This document shows, one piece after another, positions 8,420 to 18,261 of a DNA stretch of 64,000 bases. The position numbers were made by a program, and so were the translations under genes. Positions within the stretch are counted from its first letter, which is position 1; every line of letters begins with the position of its first letter. Under the pieces are notes generated by a model, which worked only from the letters and a program-made list of their open reading frames with translations, was not told the origin of the DNA and did not search any database. This stretch comes from Phorcysia thermohydrogeniphila (GTDB lineage Bacteria; Aquificota; Aquificia; Desulfurobacteriales; Desulfurobacteriaceae), in NCBI RefSeq assembly GCF_004339575.1, contig NZ_SMFV01000004.1, forward strand, positions 1-64,000, read 5' to 3'.

Positions 8420-11400
8420 GTGAGCAAGAAAGAAATAATCTTCTCTGAAGAACCAAAAACTTTTGACTTTGATGCAATTGAGATTGGCCTTGCCTCCCCT
8501 GAAAAAATTAGGGAATGGTCCTACGGTGAAGTTAAGCTTCCAGAGACCCTTAACTATAGAACGCTAAAGCCCGAAAGGGACGGTCTATTCTGTGCAAGGA
8601 TTTTTGGCCCCGTCAGGGACTGGGAGTGTCTCTGTGGTAAGTACAGGGGTTCAAAGTACGCCGGCGTTGTCTGTGATAGGTGTGGCGTTGAGGTAACCCT
8701 TTCTAAAGAGAGGCGTAGAAGATTTGGTCACATAGAACTTGCCGCTCCCTGTACCCACATCTGGTACGTTAAGTCCGTTCCGAGTAAAATCGGAGCTCTC
8801 CTCGGCCTCTCTGTAAGGGAAGTTGAGAGGGTCGTCTACTTTGAGAGCTACATCGTCCTTGACCCGGGAGACGAGGAGGAAACCGGCCTCAAGAAATTCC
8901 AGATACTCACCGAAGAGGAGTACAGGGAAAAGGTAGAGGAGCTCGGAGAGGACGCCTTTGAAGTTGGAATCGGCGCTGCCGGTATAAAGGAGGCACTCAA
9001 GAGGGTAGACCTTGAGGAGCTTGCAGAGGAGCTCCGCGAAGAGATTAAGATGTACTCCGGTGAAATCTCCTCTATCAACGCAGACCTCCAGAAGCGCCTA
9101 CCCAACGTATTTAAAGCAGCAGTTGACACCCTCTCCTACTACACAGGCCTTTCTGAGGACGTAATTATCGGAATCGTTAAGAACGTCCTCGTAGTTGTAA
9201 CAGACCCGGGCGACTCTAATCTGGAAAAAGGCCAAATAATTGAGTACAACGAGTATAAAGCCCTTAGGGACAAGGTTAACATAGAAGTTGAAAAGGGCGG
9301 AAAAGCCCTTGACTGGTACGTTGACTTCTTAGTTGAGCAAGGAAAAATCCAGAGTAAAGAGCTCGTAAAGGAAGAGATAAGAAGGGCTACGAGGAAGGAC
9401 ACAACAGAAGCTAAACTGAAGAAGCTCGTTAGAAGGCTAAAGATAGTTGAGTCCTTCCTCAACTCAAACAACAAGCCAGAATGGATGGTTCTTGAGGTTC
9501 TTCCCGTCCTTCCGCCAGAGCTCCGTCCACTTGTACCTCTTGAGGGAGGAAGGTTCGCAACATCTGACCTTAATGACCTCTACAGGCGCGTTATAAACAG
9601 GAACAACCGTCTAAAGCGCCTCATTGAGCTTGACGCTCCAGACATCATCATAAGAAACGAAAAGCGCATGCTTCAAGAGGCCGTTGACACTCTCATAGAC
9701 AACGGAAGACGTGGAAGACCCGTTAAGTCCTCCAAAGGACACCCACTTAAGTCTCTCTCTGATGTCTTAAGGGGTAAGCAGGGAAGGTTCAGACAGAACC
9801 TCCTCGGTAAGCGTGTTGACTACTCCGGTCGTGCCGTTATCGTTATCGGTCCTGAGCTCAAGATGCACCAGTGTGGCCTTCCAAAGGTAATGGCCCTTGA
9901 GCTCTTTAAGCCATTCATCTACAGGAGGCTTGAAGAGAAAGGCTACGCCAACACGGTTAAACAAGCCAAGAAAATGGTTGAGCGTCAAGAGCCTGAGGTC
10001 TGGGAGTGCCTTGAAGAAGTTATTAAAGAACACCCAGTCCTCCTAAACCGTGCGCCAACCCTTCACAGGGTTTCCATACAGGCCTTTGAGCCCGTTCTCG
10101 TTGAGGGTAAAGCTATTAAGCTCCATCCACTCGTATGTACAGCATTCAACGCTGACTTTGACGGCGACCAGATGGCCGTCCACGTGCCACTCTCCCTTGA
10201 AGCACAGCTTGAAGCCTACACTCTCATGCTCTCAACCCAGAACATCCTCTCCCCCGCCCACGGAAAGCCGTTAGCTGTTCCAACTCAGGACATGGTTCTT
10301 GGGCTCTTCTACATGACCCTTGAAAAGCCGGGAGCTAAGGGAGAAGGAAAGGTATTCTCCTCAATAGACGAGGTTCTAAAAGCCCTCGACCTTGGACTTG
10401 TAGACCTTCACGCCAAGATAAAGGTAAGACTCCCTGCCAACAAGACAGAGTCCGGAAAGCCTGAAATCGTTGAGACAACGGTAGGTAGGGTTAAGTTCAA
10501 TACACTCCTTCCGGAGAACTACCCCTTCGTTAACAAGGTAATGACAAAGAAGGCCGTTGCAGAGCTCATTGCCGACATCCACAAGAAGATGGGTAACGAA
10601 GTAACCGTTGACATGCTTGACAGACTAAAAGAGGCCGGCTTCATTCAGGCTACCCTTGGAGGACTCTCAATCGGAATTGACGACCTCCACGTTCCTCCTA
10701 CGAAGAAGGAGCTCATTGAAAAGGCCAAGAAAGAAGTTGCCGAAATAGAGGAAGGCTATAGAAAAGGCCTCCTTTCCAAAGACGAACGTTACAACAAGAT
10801 CGTTGACATCTGGACAAGAGTTACCGAACAGCTCACCCGCGACATGATGGAGTACATGCAGAACCACGACCTTGACGCCCGCGGAAGGCTTCCAAACGAC
10901 GGAAGGTTCAACCCCGTCTTCATGATGCTCCACTCTGGAGCTCGTGGTAACGTTACACAGATTCGTCAGCTTGCCGGTATGCGTGGTCTTATGGCTAAGC
11001 CTTCCGGTGAGATCATTGAAACTCCAATTATCTCCAACTTCCGTGAAGGTCTGACAGTTCTTGAGTACTTCATCTCTACCCACGGTGCAAGGAAAGGTCT
11101 TGCAGATACGGCTCTTAAGACCGCCGACGCCGGATACCTCACAAGGAGACTTGCAGACGTTGCACAGGACGTAATCATCACTATGGAAGACTGTGGTTGC
11201 GACGACGGTATAGAAGTTTCTGCCCTTATGGAAGCTGGAGAGGTTGTTATTCCTCTCTCTAAGAGGATTGCCGGAAGATACGCAGCAGAAGACATCGTTG
11301 ACCCTGTAACCGGAGAGGTTCTCGTTAGGAAGAACGAGGAGATAACCGACGAGGTTGCAGAGAGAATTGAAGACCTTGGAATAGACACGGTTAAAATCCG

Positions 11401-12832
11401 CTCCGTCCTAACCTGCCGTGCATCCTTTGGAGTCTGTGCCAAGTGTTACGGTAGGGACCTTGCAAGGAGACGCCCCGTACAGCTCGGAGAGGCGATAGGT
11501 ATCATCGCAGCCCAGTCCATCGGTGAGCCGGGTACTCAGCTAACGATGCGTACCTTCCACATCGGTGGTATTGCCATGAGGGGGGCTGAGGCCTCCGACT
11601 ACAGGGCTAAGCACGACGGTATCGTCAGGATATTTGACGTCAACACAATCACCGATAGGGAAGGCAGGGTTATCGTCATCAACAGGGCCGGAAAGATTGC
11701 CGTTGTTGACGAGAAGACCGGCAAACACCTTGAGCGCTACGACATACCCTACGCTGCAGTCCTTAAGGTTAAAGACGGAGAGAAAGTTACAAAAGGACAG
11801 GTACTTGCTGAGTGGGATCCTCACGCAATTCCAATTCTTGCCCTCAGGAAGGGTAGAGTTAGGTACAAGGACATCATCCCCGGTGTAACGATTTCTGAGA
11901 CTGAGCCGGTAGTTCTTGAGTACAGGACACTTCCTTACGAGCCTACGGTGGAGCTCCTTGACGAAGAGGGCAACGTAATTGACTTCTACCCAATCCCCGT
12001 AGGCGCAAGGATTATGGTTAAGGAAGGCCAAGAGGTAGAAGTTGGTGAGCAGATTGCAAGGCTTCCAAGGAAGATCGGTGGAACAAAGGACATCACCGGT
12101 GGTCTTCCAAGGGTTGCGGAGCTCTTTGAGGCAAGGAAGCCTAAGGACCCTGCAATCCTTGCCGAGATTAGCGGTAAGGTCTACATAGAAACCGACAAGA
12201 ACAAGAAGATAATAACAATCCTTGACCCAGAAACCGGTATTAAGCGTGAGTACGAAGTTCCAAAAGGTAAGTACATCTACGTAAGGACTGGAGACTACGT
12301 CAAAGCCGGAGAGCCTCTCACCGACGGACAGCTCAACCCTCACGACATCCTCAACATCCTCGGTGAAAGGGCTGTTGCAAGGTTCCTCCTTGACGAGATT
12401 CAGTCCGTATACCGCGCTCAGGGCGTAGACATCAACGACAAGCACTTTGAGGTAATCATCAGGAAGATGCTCTCTAAGGTAAGGATTGAAGACGCCGGAG
12501 ACAGCAACTTCTTAGTTGAAGAAGTTGTTGACAGAGAGGAGTTTGAAAGGGTAAGGGAACAGCTCTTCAAGGAGGGTAAGAGACCTCCTAAAGCAAGGCC
12601 TGTCCTTACAGGAATCACAAAGGCAGCCCTCTCTACAGACTCCTTCATCTCTGCTGCATCCTTCCAAGAGACGACAAGGGTTCTCTCTGAGGCCGCAATT
12701 GCCGGTAAGAGGGACTACTTACGCGGTCTCAAGGAGAACGTAATAATCGGAAGGCTCATTCCTGCTGGAACTGGAAGGAAGGAGTACAGGAAGGTTACTT
12801 GGACTCCGTGCAAGGAGACCCAAACTGAGTGA
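8420..12832 (+). CDS. rpoC: RNA polymerase subunit beta-prime
   Basis: The 1470-residue beta-prime subunit carries the catalytic Mg-binding loop [12 protein letters not shown] and the upstream [10 protein letters not shown] motif. The N-terminal zinc finger (C70, C72, C85, C88; [10 protein letters not shown]...[11 protein letters not shown]) and the second zinc site ending [16 protein letters not shown] are intact, as is the trigger-loop region [16 protein letters not shown]. The start is GTG at 8420 with aggagg upstream. A short hairpin (ggggagctcttagctccc) lies in the 79-base gap after rpoB but has no T-tract. A terminator follows the stop. Confidence 0.98.
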   Translation: MSKKEIIFSEEPKTFDFDAIEIGLASPEKIREWSYGEVKLPETLNYRTLKPERDGLFCARIFGPVRDWECLCGKYRGSKYAGVVCDRCGVEVTLSKERRRRFGHIELAAPCTHIWYVKSVPSKIGALLGLSVREVERVVYFESYIVLDPGDEEETGLKKFQILTEEEYREKVEELGEDAFEVGIGAAGIKEALKRVDLEELAEELREEIKMYSGEISSINADLQKRLPNVFKAAVDTLSYYTGLSEDVIIGIVKNVLVVVTDPGDSNLEKGQIIEYNEYKALRDKVNIEVEKGGKALDWYVDFLVEQGKIQSKELVKEEIRRATRKDTTEAKLKKLVRRLKIVESFLNSNNKPEWMVLEVLPVLPPELRPLVPLEGGRFATSDLNDLYRRVINRNNRLKRLIELDAPDIIIRNEKRMLQEAVDTLIDNGRRGRPVKSSKGHPLKSLSDVLRGKQGRFRQNLLGKRVDYSGRAVIVIGPELKMHQCGLPKVMALELFKPFIYRRLEEKGYANTVKQAKKMVERQEPEVWECLEEVIKEHPVLLNRAPTLHRVSIQAFEPVLVEGKAIKLHPLVCTAFNADFDGDQMAVHVPLSLEAQLEAYTLMLSTQNILSPAHGKPLAVPTQDMVLGLFYMTLEKPGAKGEGKVFSSIDEVLKALDLGLVDLHAKIKVRLPANKTESGKPEIVETTVGRVKFNTLLPENYPFVNKVMTKKAVAELIADIHKKMGNEVTVDMLDRLKEAGFIQATLGGLSIGIDDLHVPPTKKELIEKAKKEVAEIEEGYRKGLLSKDERYNKIVDIWTRVTEQLTRDMMEYMQNHDLDARGRLPNDGRFNPVFMMLHSGARGNVTQIRQLAGMRGLMAKPSGEIIETPIISNFREGLTVLEYFISTHGARKGLADTALKTADAGYLTRRLADVAQDVIITMEDCGCDDGIEVSALMEAGEVVIPLSKRIAGRYAAEDIVDPVTGEVLVRKNEEITDEVAERIEDLGIDTVKIRSVLTCRASFGVCAKCYGRDLARRRPVQLGEAIGIIAAQSIGEPGTQLTMRTFHIGGIAMRGAEASDYRAKHDGIVRIFDVNTITDREGRVIVINRAGKIAVVDEKTGKHLERYDIPYAAVLKVKDGEKVTKGQVLAEWDPHAIPILALRKGRVRYKDIIPGVTISETEPVVLEYRTLPYEPTVELLDEEGNVIDFYPIPVGARIMVKEGQEVEVGEQIARLPRKIGGTKDITGGLPRVAELFEARKPKDPAILAEISGKVYIETDKNKKIITILDPETGIKREYEVPKGKYIYVRTGDYVKAGEPLTDGQLNPHDILNILGERAVARFLLDEIQSVYRAQGVDINDKHFEVIIRKMLSKVRIEDAGDSNFLVEEVVDREEFERVREQLFKEGKRPPKARPVLTGITKAALSTDSFISAASFQETTRVLSEAAIAGKRDYLRGLKENVIIGRLIPAGTGRKEYRKVTWTPCKETQTE

Positions 12833-12858
12833 AACCTCTTCAGCGAGGAAATTCTCTA

Positions 12859-12886
12859 AGCCCCGCCACTACCGGCGGGGTTTTTT
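12859..12886 (+). terminator. Rho-independent terminator after rpoC
   Basis: The hairpin gCCCCGCC-actacc-GGCGGGG is followed directly by six T residues. It lies 26 bases after the rpoC stop and 30 bases before the comM start, so it closes the ribosomal/rpoBC cluster. Confidence 0.92.
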
Positions 12887-12915
12887 ATAATAAACAAAAC
12901 GGTAAGGGGGATTTT

Positions 12916-13761
12916 TTGGTATCCACCGTTATCAGCTATACAACCGTTGGCGTAGATGCCTTAGAGGTTTTCGTAGAGGTTGATGCCGGAAGGGGACTGC
13001 CGGGAGTAACAATCGTCGGCCTTCCGGACTCGGCGGTAAAGGAAAGTAAAGAGAGGGTAAGAGCGGCCATTGTAAACTCAGGCTACCCATTTCCAACGAA
13101 AAAGGTTGTGGTAAACCTTGCTCCGGCAGACTTAAGAAAGGAAGGAACTCTATACGACTTGCCTATAGCACTCGGAATACTGGCAACAGCAGGACTCCTT
13201 TCAGAAGAAAGTTTAAGGAACTACATAGTAGCTGGAGAGCTGGGTTTAAAAGGAGAAGTCACAAAGGTAAAAGGGGTTCTACCTGCCGCAATTCTTGCAA
13301 AAGAAAGAGGTTATAAAGGTTTAATAATTCCTCCTGAAAACGTTGAAGAGGCCTTACTCATAGAAGGAATAGAGGTTATACCCGTAAAGAACCTTGTAGA
13401 AGCGGTAGCTTTCCTCAATGGAGATATAGAGATACCTCCGGCCAAAGCTTTAGGCCTTAACTTAGAACTTAGCTACGACGTTGATATGGCCGATATCGTC
13501 GGTCAGCTCCACGCGAAGAGAGCTCTTGAAATCGCCGCAGCAGGCCACCACAACGTCTTTATGGTTGGCCCTCCCGGTTCAGGAAAAACTATGCTCGCAA
13601 GGAGGATGCCGACCATAATGCCCCCAATGACGGAAGAGGAAATCGTTGAAACGAGCAAGATATACAGCATAGCCGGGCTAACAGAAGAAGTTCCTGTAAC
13701 AAGGCGTCCTTTTAGAGCTCCCCACAGTAGCTCTTCAGACGTCTCCCTTATCGGTGGAGGG
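12916..13761 (+). pseudogene. comM: comM (yifB) 5' fragment, split by the Tn7-like element
   Basis: These 282 codons are the first part of ComM/YifB, an AAA+ hexameric helicase of the Mg-chelatase-like family that drives branch migration during natural transformation. The start is TTG at 12916 (protein begins VSTVISYTTVGVDALEVFVE after it) with taaggggg upstream. GLPDSAVKESKERVRAA and Walker A GPPGSGKT (about 218-225) are intact. The frame is cut after RAPHSSSSDVSLIGGG by the transposon left end. Walker B lies in the 3' fragment beyond the element, so neither piece can be a working ATPase. In-frame reading continues 29 codons into the transposon and stops at 13851. Confidence 0.95.
13757..13761 (+). 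repeat. Target site duplication GAGGG, left copy
   Basis: The five bases GAGGG directly before the element's terminal TGTAGAA are repeated directly after its terminal TTCTACA. Five bases is the duplication length made by Tn7-family transposases. Confidence 0.93.
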
Positions 13762-13827
13762 TGTAGAATCCAAAAGTTCCTGCAACTCTCCAACAAATAC
13801 TGCGACTCTACAAAATTTATTGCAACT
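13762..13827 (+). repeat. Transposon left end with three TnsB-type sites
   Basis: After the terminal TGTAGAA, the core TGC(A/G)ACT occurs at 13781, 13801 and 13821, exactly 20 bases apart, each preceded by an A-rich CAAAA/ACAAA block. Three spaced sites at the left end is the layout of Tn7 itself. These should be TnsB binding sites; that role is inferred from the repeat pattern and from conservation with the right end. Confidence 0.88.
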
Positions 13828-13838
13828 GAGGAACAGCT

Positions 13839-15491
13839 ATGCCTTCCTTAGAAGAAATAATACTAAACGACGATAGAATATGGAATAACACTCCTTACTT
13901 TATCCCTTTCGTGATTGACTTGCAGGAACTTGGCGATACTCTGTCCGGTCTCCATTTCAGGGTTCTTTTTCTTAACGAAAAGAAAGACTACGTTTTTACC
14001 GTTTTAATTCCACCAGAGTTCCTTAGATACTATTCAATTTTCAGCTACGTGGTAGTTGATAGAAAAAAAGAAAAGGTTGAAATAACAAAGATAGGAGAGG
14101 AAAGGGACGTTTGGTTTTCTCTTGAATCTAATAGTTCTTTGACAAGAGTGGGAGACATTCCGTCTCTTTCCAACTTTATTAAGCAATATGTTCCTAATAA
14201 CAGCCTTCATGGAGAGCTTGACAGGCAAAGAGTTTTAGTCATAAACTCAATAGATGGAACCTACTACATCCCAGCGTCAGTAATAGGTAGTGCTTTTTAC
14301 TTTCCCTCTACTAAGTTTACCCACAATCTCTTTAAAGGAACTTTGAGCAGTGAAGTTTTAGACTTTAGTTCTACGGCTACTCCTCCATACGTTCACGTTA
14401 AACACGGATACTCTAATGCAGACCCTTTCTTCCTGTACCTTTACCTGAGCAATAGGGAGGCTAAAAAGGCTTACGACTCAGTAAGTTCCCTCTACTTTGG
14501 AAAAAAGAAGCAAAGAAGGGAACAAGGGAAACCTTTAAGGTACGTTTTTAGGGCAACTTTGCCCGTTTCTGGGGATTGGGAAGCAGGATTCCGAGTTATT
14601 CCAATCTCTGAAAGTGAGTTTCTCGTGGCAGAGATATTGTGGGTTAATGAAAGAATGCTTTTAGGAACGGATACCCTTGAGGTCAAAAGGTACACCCGTG
14701 AGGGTAAAAAGGAGTCTAAGACGCTTGGGTTTTATCGTTCCTCTAATGCCGTAAGTTCTAAGTCTACTAAGAGATACGACGTTAATCAGGCTTATTCCTC
14801 AAAGGAGGCTCCAGAGAAAATTTCGTTCAATCCCCTTTCCCCTAAGGCTGATAAATCTGTAATCATAGTTAAAACCGGAGTTAAAGTACCTAATAATGGA
14901 ATGGTCAAGGCTATTCCATTAGCCCTTTCTACCAGTGAAGTTAAAGACTTGAGTAAGGTAAGGGGGAAAGAGGATGGTAGTGCTAAGCCTGTAAATTTGG
15001 AAAGGAAAGAGAGAGGGAGGGTGGGTAAAGATGAGAGAACATTTGGTTTGGACATCGTTAAAAAGTTAATGAGAAGAGTAGAGATTGCTTTGGGCGTCAA
15101 GATAGAATACAGAGAGTTCACTCCTAAGAAGATTAAACCACGGAGGAAAAAAGATTATCAACAGCTTTACTATCCAGACGGTAGAAAGAAAAAGGTTGGA
15201 GTATTCTTTATTCCGTTACCGCAGGGAAGATGTGCTACAGTTATCTTTACAGACCAGGGAGACGTTTCGGAGTTTATAAGCTTGCCTATAATTATAGGTA
15301 ATAGGTGTTTGGAATTCCCAGATGAAGTGGAGAACTTCTTTAAAGCGTTTATGGAGATAAATCACAAAGGGTTTAGACGCTTTTGTGAGAAAAGAGGCTT
15401 TAAGGTTTTTTACAAAAAGCCCATACAGGGCGTAAGTAGAAAAGACTGGGAGAATTGGGTGAGGAGGATGATAAGAATAGTTAGTAATTAG
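13839..15491 (+). CDS. tnsE: TnsE-like target-selection protein
   Basis: I identify this 550-residue protein as a TnsE homologue. TnsE directs Tn7 to replicating DNA, conjugal plasmids and DNA ends through 3'-recessed ends and the sliding clamp. Similarities to E. coli Tn7 TnsE, judged from memory, are the length (Tn7 538), the YYIPASVIGSAFYF block followed by a TLSS element near residues 135-165 (Tn7 has YHIPQLELARSLFL), a low-complexity middle after EKISFNPLSP, and the end SRKDWENWVRRMIR (Tn7 SREDMEGWAERVVR). The ATG lies only 77 bases from the transposon end with gagga upstream, and overlaps the stop of the read-through comM fragment. nurA follows after 19 bases. A profile search should confirm the family. 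Confidence 0.82.
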   Translation: MPSLEEIILNDDRIWNNTPYFIPFVIDLQELGDTLSGLHFRVLFLNEKKDYVFTVLIPPEFLRYYSIFSYVVVDRKKEKVEITKIGEERDVWFSLESNSSLTRVGDIPSLSNFIKQYVPNNSLHGELDRQRVLVINSIDGTYYIPASVIGSAFYFPSTKFTHNLFKGTLSSEVLDFSSTATPPYVHVKHGYSNADPFFLYLYLSNREAKKAYDSVSSLYFGKKKQRREQGKPLRYVFRATLPVSGDWEAGFRVIPISESEFLVAEILWVNERMLLGTDTLEVKRYTREGKKESKTLGFYRSSNAVSSKSTKRYDVNQAYSSKEAPEKISFNPLSPKADKSVIIVKTGVKVPNNGMVKAIPLALSTSEVKDLSKVRGKEDGSAKPVNLERKERGRVGKDERTFGLDIVKKLMRRVEIALGVKIEYREFTPKKIKPRRKKDYQQLYYPDGRKKKVGVFFIPLPQGRCATVIFTDQGDVSEFISLPIIIGNRCLEFPDEVENFFKAFMEINHKGFRRFCEKRGFKVFYKKPIQGVSRKDWENWVRRMIRIVSN

Positions 15492-15510
15492 AGTTTAGGG
15501 AGATGAAGCT

Positions 15511-16527
15511 ATGAAATATACGGAAGCATTGAAAAAAAGGGAGCAGATACTGAGGAAGATAGAAGAAGATATACAAAAACTTGAAGAGATGAAAAAAAGG
15601 CTTAGGGAAGAAGTTCTAGACAAATTAAGAAAAAGAAAGGTAAAAAGCCAGTCTGGTGATGAGAAATATAGAACAGCAGGGATAGATAGCGCTAGAGGGA
15701 TTAAAAGGTATATACCATCAAATTTTTATGCTTATGTGTGTATCTCTTTTAGAGAAAAGCTGGATACTTACTTGCAAGAAGTAGATTTTGATGTAATAGG
15801 TTTCGTGGAAGAGGAAGTTGAACTTGCGGATAGAATATTGGAAGGTTTATCAATGGGGGCCGAGATTTTGTTAGCTTGGGAGGAAGTAAAAAATGTAGAT
15901 TTTGTTTTTATGGACGGTTCTGTTTCTACATTTATAATAAAATTAAATTCTGCAGCAACAGCTGCAAGCAAATTGGAAGGGAAGTTGTCAAATAAACTAA
16001 AACAATTTTATGAGAAAATAATAAGTGCTTTCGTCGCATTATTATTATCTGGAAAGGTTGTATTTGTTCCTAAATCTACACAAAAGGACGACTTTAAAAA
16101 TTTCGTTTTAAGCAAATTGCCATCCTCCTTAAAAGAGAGTTTTGAAGATAGGATAAAATCTATTTCAGATGTAAAGCTAGCCCAAATAATTCTAGAGCCT
16201 TTGGAGTATGTGAGGGTTCCTATAGTTCCACATCCGTATAATCTATATAATCCGTATGAGGAAGGTACAGAGGAATATTATCGCTTTTCAGAATTAACAA
16301 AAAGCTTGTTTAGTTTAGCCAATAGTCCAGAAGTTTTCTACTTCAAGGGCATAGGCGAGTATACATATAGATTAGAGAGCTTTGTTCAAAATCTTCCGAT
16401 GGACCTAATAGCACAATACACTTTTGGAAAAACATTTTATTTAACAACCGAAGCTGATAGAAGAGCGAAGGACTATGTAAAAACTTTACTTAAGGCAAGT
16501 TTTCCTATAGAAGAGGAAATCAGGTAA
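15511..16527 (+). CDS. nurA: NurA-like 5'-3' nuclease
   Basis: The 338-residue protein has the layout of the NurA domain, an RNase H-fold nuclease that resects DNA ends together with HerA. After an N-terminal coiled coil (residues 1-45) come the two metal-binding Asp motifs, TAGIDSARG (D59) and FVFMDGSVST (D135), and near the C-terminus the typical TTEADRRAKDY element. The ribosome-binding site gggaga is present. It lies between tnsE and herA with gaps of 19 and 12 bases, so all three are probably co-transcribed. It is much richer in A+T than the neighbouring housekeeping genes, suggesting separate acquisition. Confidence 0.82.
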   Translation: MKYTEALKKREQILRKIEEDIQKLEEMKKRLREEVLDKLRKRKVKSQSGDEKYRTAGIDSARGIKRYIPSNFYAYVCISFREKLDTYLQEVDFDVIGFVEEEVELADRILEGLSMGAEILLAWEEVKNVDFVFMDGSVSTFIIKLNSAATAASKLEGKLSNKLKQFYEKIISAFVALLLSGKVVFVPKSTQKDDFKNFVLSKLPSSLKESFEDRIKSISDVKLAQIILEPLEYVRVPIVPHPYNLYNPYEEGTEEYYRFSELTKSLFSLANSPEVFYFKGIGEYTYRLESFVQNLPMDLIAQYTFGKTFYLTTEADRRAKDYVKTLLKASFPIEEEIR

Positions 16528-16539
16528 GGGGAGGGAACT

Positions 16540-18261
16540 ATGGCTGTAGGACAGATTATTCCACCGTACTCAACTTCTAAGATTAAAGTAGTTTTAAAAA
16601 AGGATTTTATTTTCAAAGGAGAACCTATTCTTGGCCGGTATTTAAAAGTAAACTTTAAAAGAAGAGGAAAAGATTGTATAGCGTTGCTTAGGGTGGTTAA
16701 TCTACAAACAGAAAATAGAACTCTAACAAATGCAGAAATGGCTCAAAATGCTACCCAAATAGAGGGAGTAAAGGAAAGAATACAGAAAAATGATGTTCTG
16801 ACAATAGATTGTGAAGTCCTAACAGCCTTTGAAAGGAATGGAGATTCATATAGAAGAGTCAACTTAGATACAATAATAAACTCACTTGAGGATGTAGAAT
16901 TTATTGATGAGAACCTAATAAACCAAGTAATAGATAGAATTAAAGACGATGTGTTTTACTTAGGAAAAGCTATAGATGAAAACTTTGACATCCCTTTGGT
17001 TTTTCAACCTTTCTATGTATTAAATGAAGCATATCACATACTTATATCAGGTCAAACAGGTTCAGGAAAATCTACAGAGGCAAAGAAAATTTTAGTAGCT
17101 TATGCAAAAAGTGACAAGCAGAAAGCAGATGAGTATAGAAGGAATAATAAACAATACAGAAAAATGAACTTTCTCATCTTAGACCCTGTTGGAGAATTTG
17201 CCAAATCTTTTCAGGGTAGAGATACAAGTCATTTTCCTTTAGATTTAGGGAATATCTGGAACATATTAGGCAAAAGAGAACCAGAAATTTATGGTATTGA
17301 CGAGATAGCTCTAGATAGATGGGATATGTTGGAAGTTTTGATGAAAAAAGAAGGCTTGTTAAAAACAATAGCTATAAAAGGTGCAGAAAATCAAGATATT
17401 GCGATAGATATAATAATCCGAGAGTTAAAGGCAAGAGGAGGATTATCTTCCTTAAAAAGAGTACCTGTTAGGGATTTATTTGACATTATTGAAGCCAATT
17501 TAGAAAGGATCTATACCCAATCGAATAAAAGAGAGGAGGTCCGAAACCTGATGAGAGAACCTCATATAGAAAGTGAATTTGAAGACAAGTGGCTACAGAT
17601 AGCAGATTGGTTTGATACAAGCACAGGTAAAAGAAGGATTGATAGCATAGTGAGGGACTTAACTCGGAATTCTGACAAAACAATAATTATAGATTTAAGT
17701 AGACTAGACTGGGAAAACCCAATAAAGTTTATGATTATCTATTCAATATTTTCAACACTGATAAGAGCAGGAGAAGATGCATATCAGGAAAACGACATGT
17801 TGAATACTTTAGTAGTAATAGATGAAGCTCATAGAATAGCACCTGCGAAGCTTCCATCAGATGCGGAAGAATACAAAAGAAGGACAAGAGAAAAAGTAGT
17901 AACAGCGTTTAGAGAGACAAGAAAACTTGGTATTGGTTGGATGGTTATTTCTACAAGAATTTCCAATTTAGATACAGAAATTTGGGAACACGCTCGTGTA
18001 AAATTATTCGGCTTTGGGCTGTCAACAGGTAAAGATGCCGACCTTTTAAAGGAACTGTATGGCAAAAATGTTCTTGAGATATATAAACAAAAGATATGGG
18101 ACCCATATGACTTAATGAGCGAAAGAGTTCATAAATTTATGATAGACGGACCTGTAAATGTAATATCAAAGAAAATTCCAGAATTCTATGAGGCTTATAA
18201 TAATGTGAACGAGTTCTTGGGAAAGAATGGACTGGATATACTATCCATTTTTACTTCTTAG
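16540..18261 (+). CDS. herA: HerA-like hexameric DNA-translocating ATPase
   Basis: This 573-residue protein resembles HerA of the FtsK-HerA superfamily, a ring translocase that partners with NurA. The N-terminal about 140 residues match the HAS-barrel position. Walker A is GQTGSGKS (171-178), Walker B is LVVIDEAHRIAP (D428, E429), and the late block STRISNLDTEIWEHARVKLF is typical. It directly follows the nurA-like gene, the classic pair in thermophiles, but here it is transposon cargo downstream of tnsE. Its end overlaps the convergent DUF4338 gene by 11 bases. Codon use is A/T-rich like the nurA gene. Roles in phage defence or in target-DNA processing are both possible. Confidence 0.87.
   Translation: MAVGQIIPPYSTSKIKVVLKKDFIFKGEPILGRYLKVNFKRRGKDCIALLRVVNLQTENRTLTNAEMAQNATQIEGVKERIQKNDVLTIDCEVLTAFERNGDSYRRVNLDTIINSLEDVEFIDENLINQVIDRIKDDVFYLGKAIDENFDIPLVFQPFYVLNEAYHILISGQTGSGKSTEAKKILVAYAKSDKQKADEYRRNNKQYRKMNFLILDPVGEFAKSFQGRDTSHFPLDLGNIWNILGKREPEIYGIDEIALDRWDMLEVLMKKEGLLKTIAIKGAENQDIAIDIIIRELKARGGLSSLKRVPVRDLFDIIEANLERIYTQSNKREEVRNLMREPHIESEFEDKWLQIADWFDTSTGKRRIDSIVRDLTRNSDKTIIIDLSRLDWENPIKFMIIYSIFSTLIRAGEDAYQENDMLNTLVVIDEAHRIAPAKLPSDAEEYKRRTREKVVTAFRETRKLGIGWMVISTRISNLDTEIWEHARVKLFGFGLSTGKDADLLKELYGKNVLEIYKQKIWDPYDLMSERVHKFMIDGPVNVISKKIPEFYEAYNNVNEFLGKNGLDILSIFTS

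Noticed and set aside
7000-12450. Long antisense frames in rpoB and rpoC
   Set aside because: They mirror the high-bias coding strand, lack ribosome-binding sites and show no family motifs.
12916-13851. A complete alternative ComM-like protein ending at 13851
   Set aside because: The last 29 codons are transposon end sequence; the normal continuation with Walker B is at 24398.
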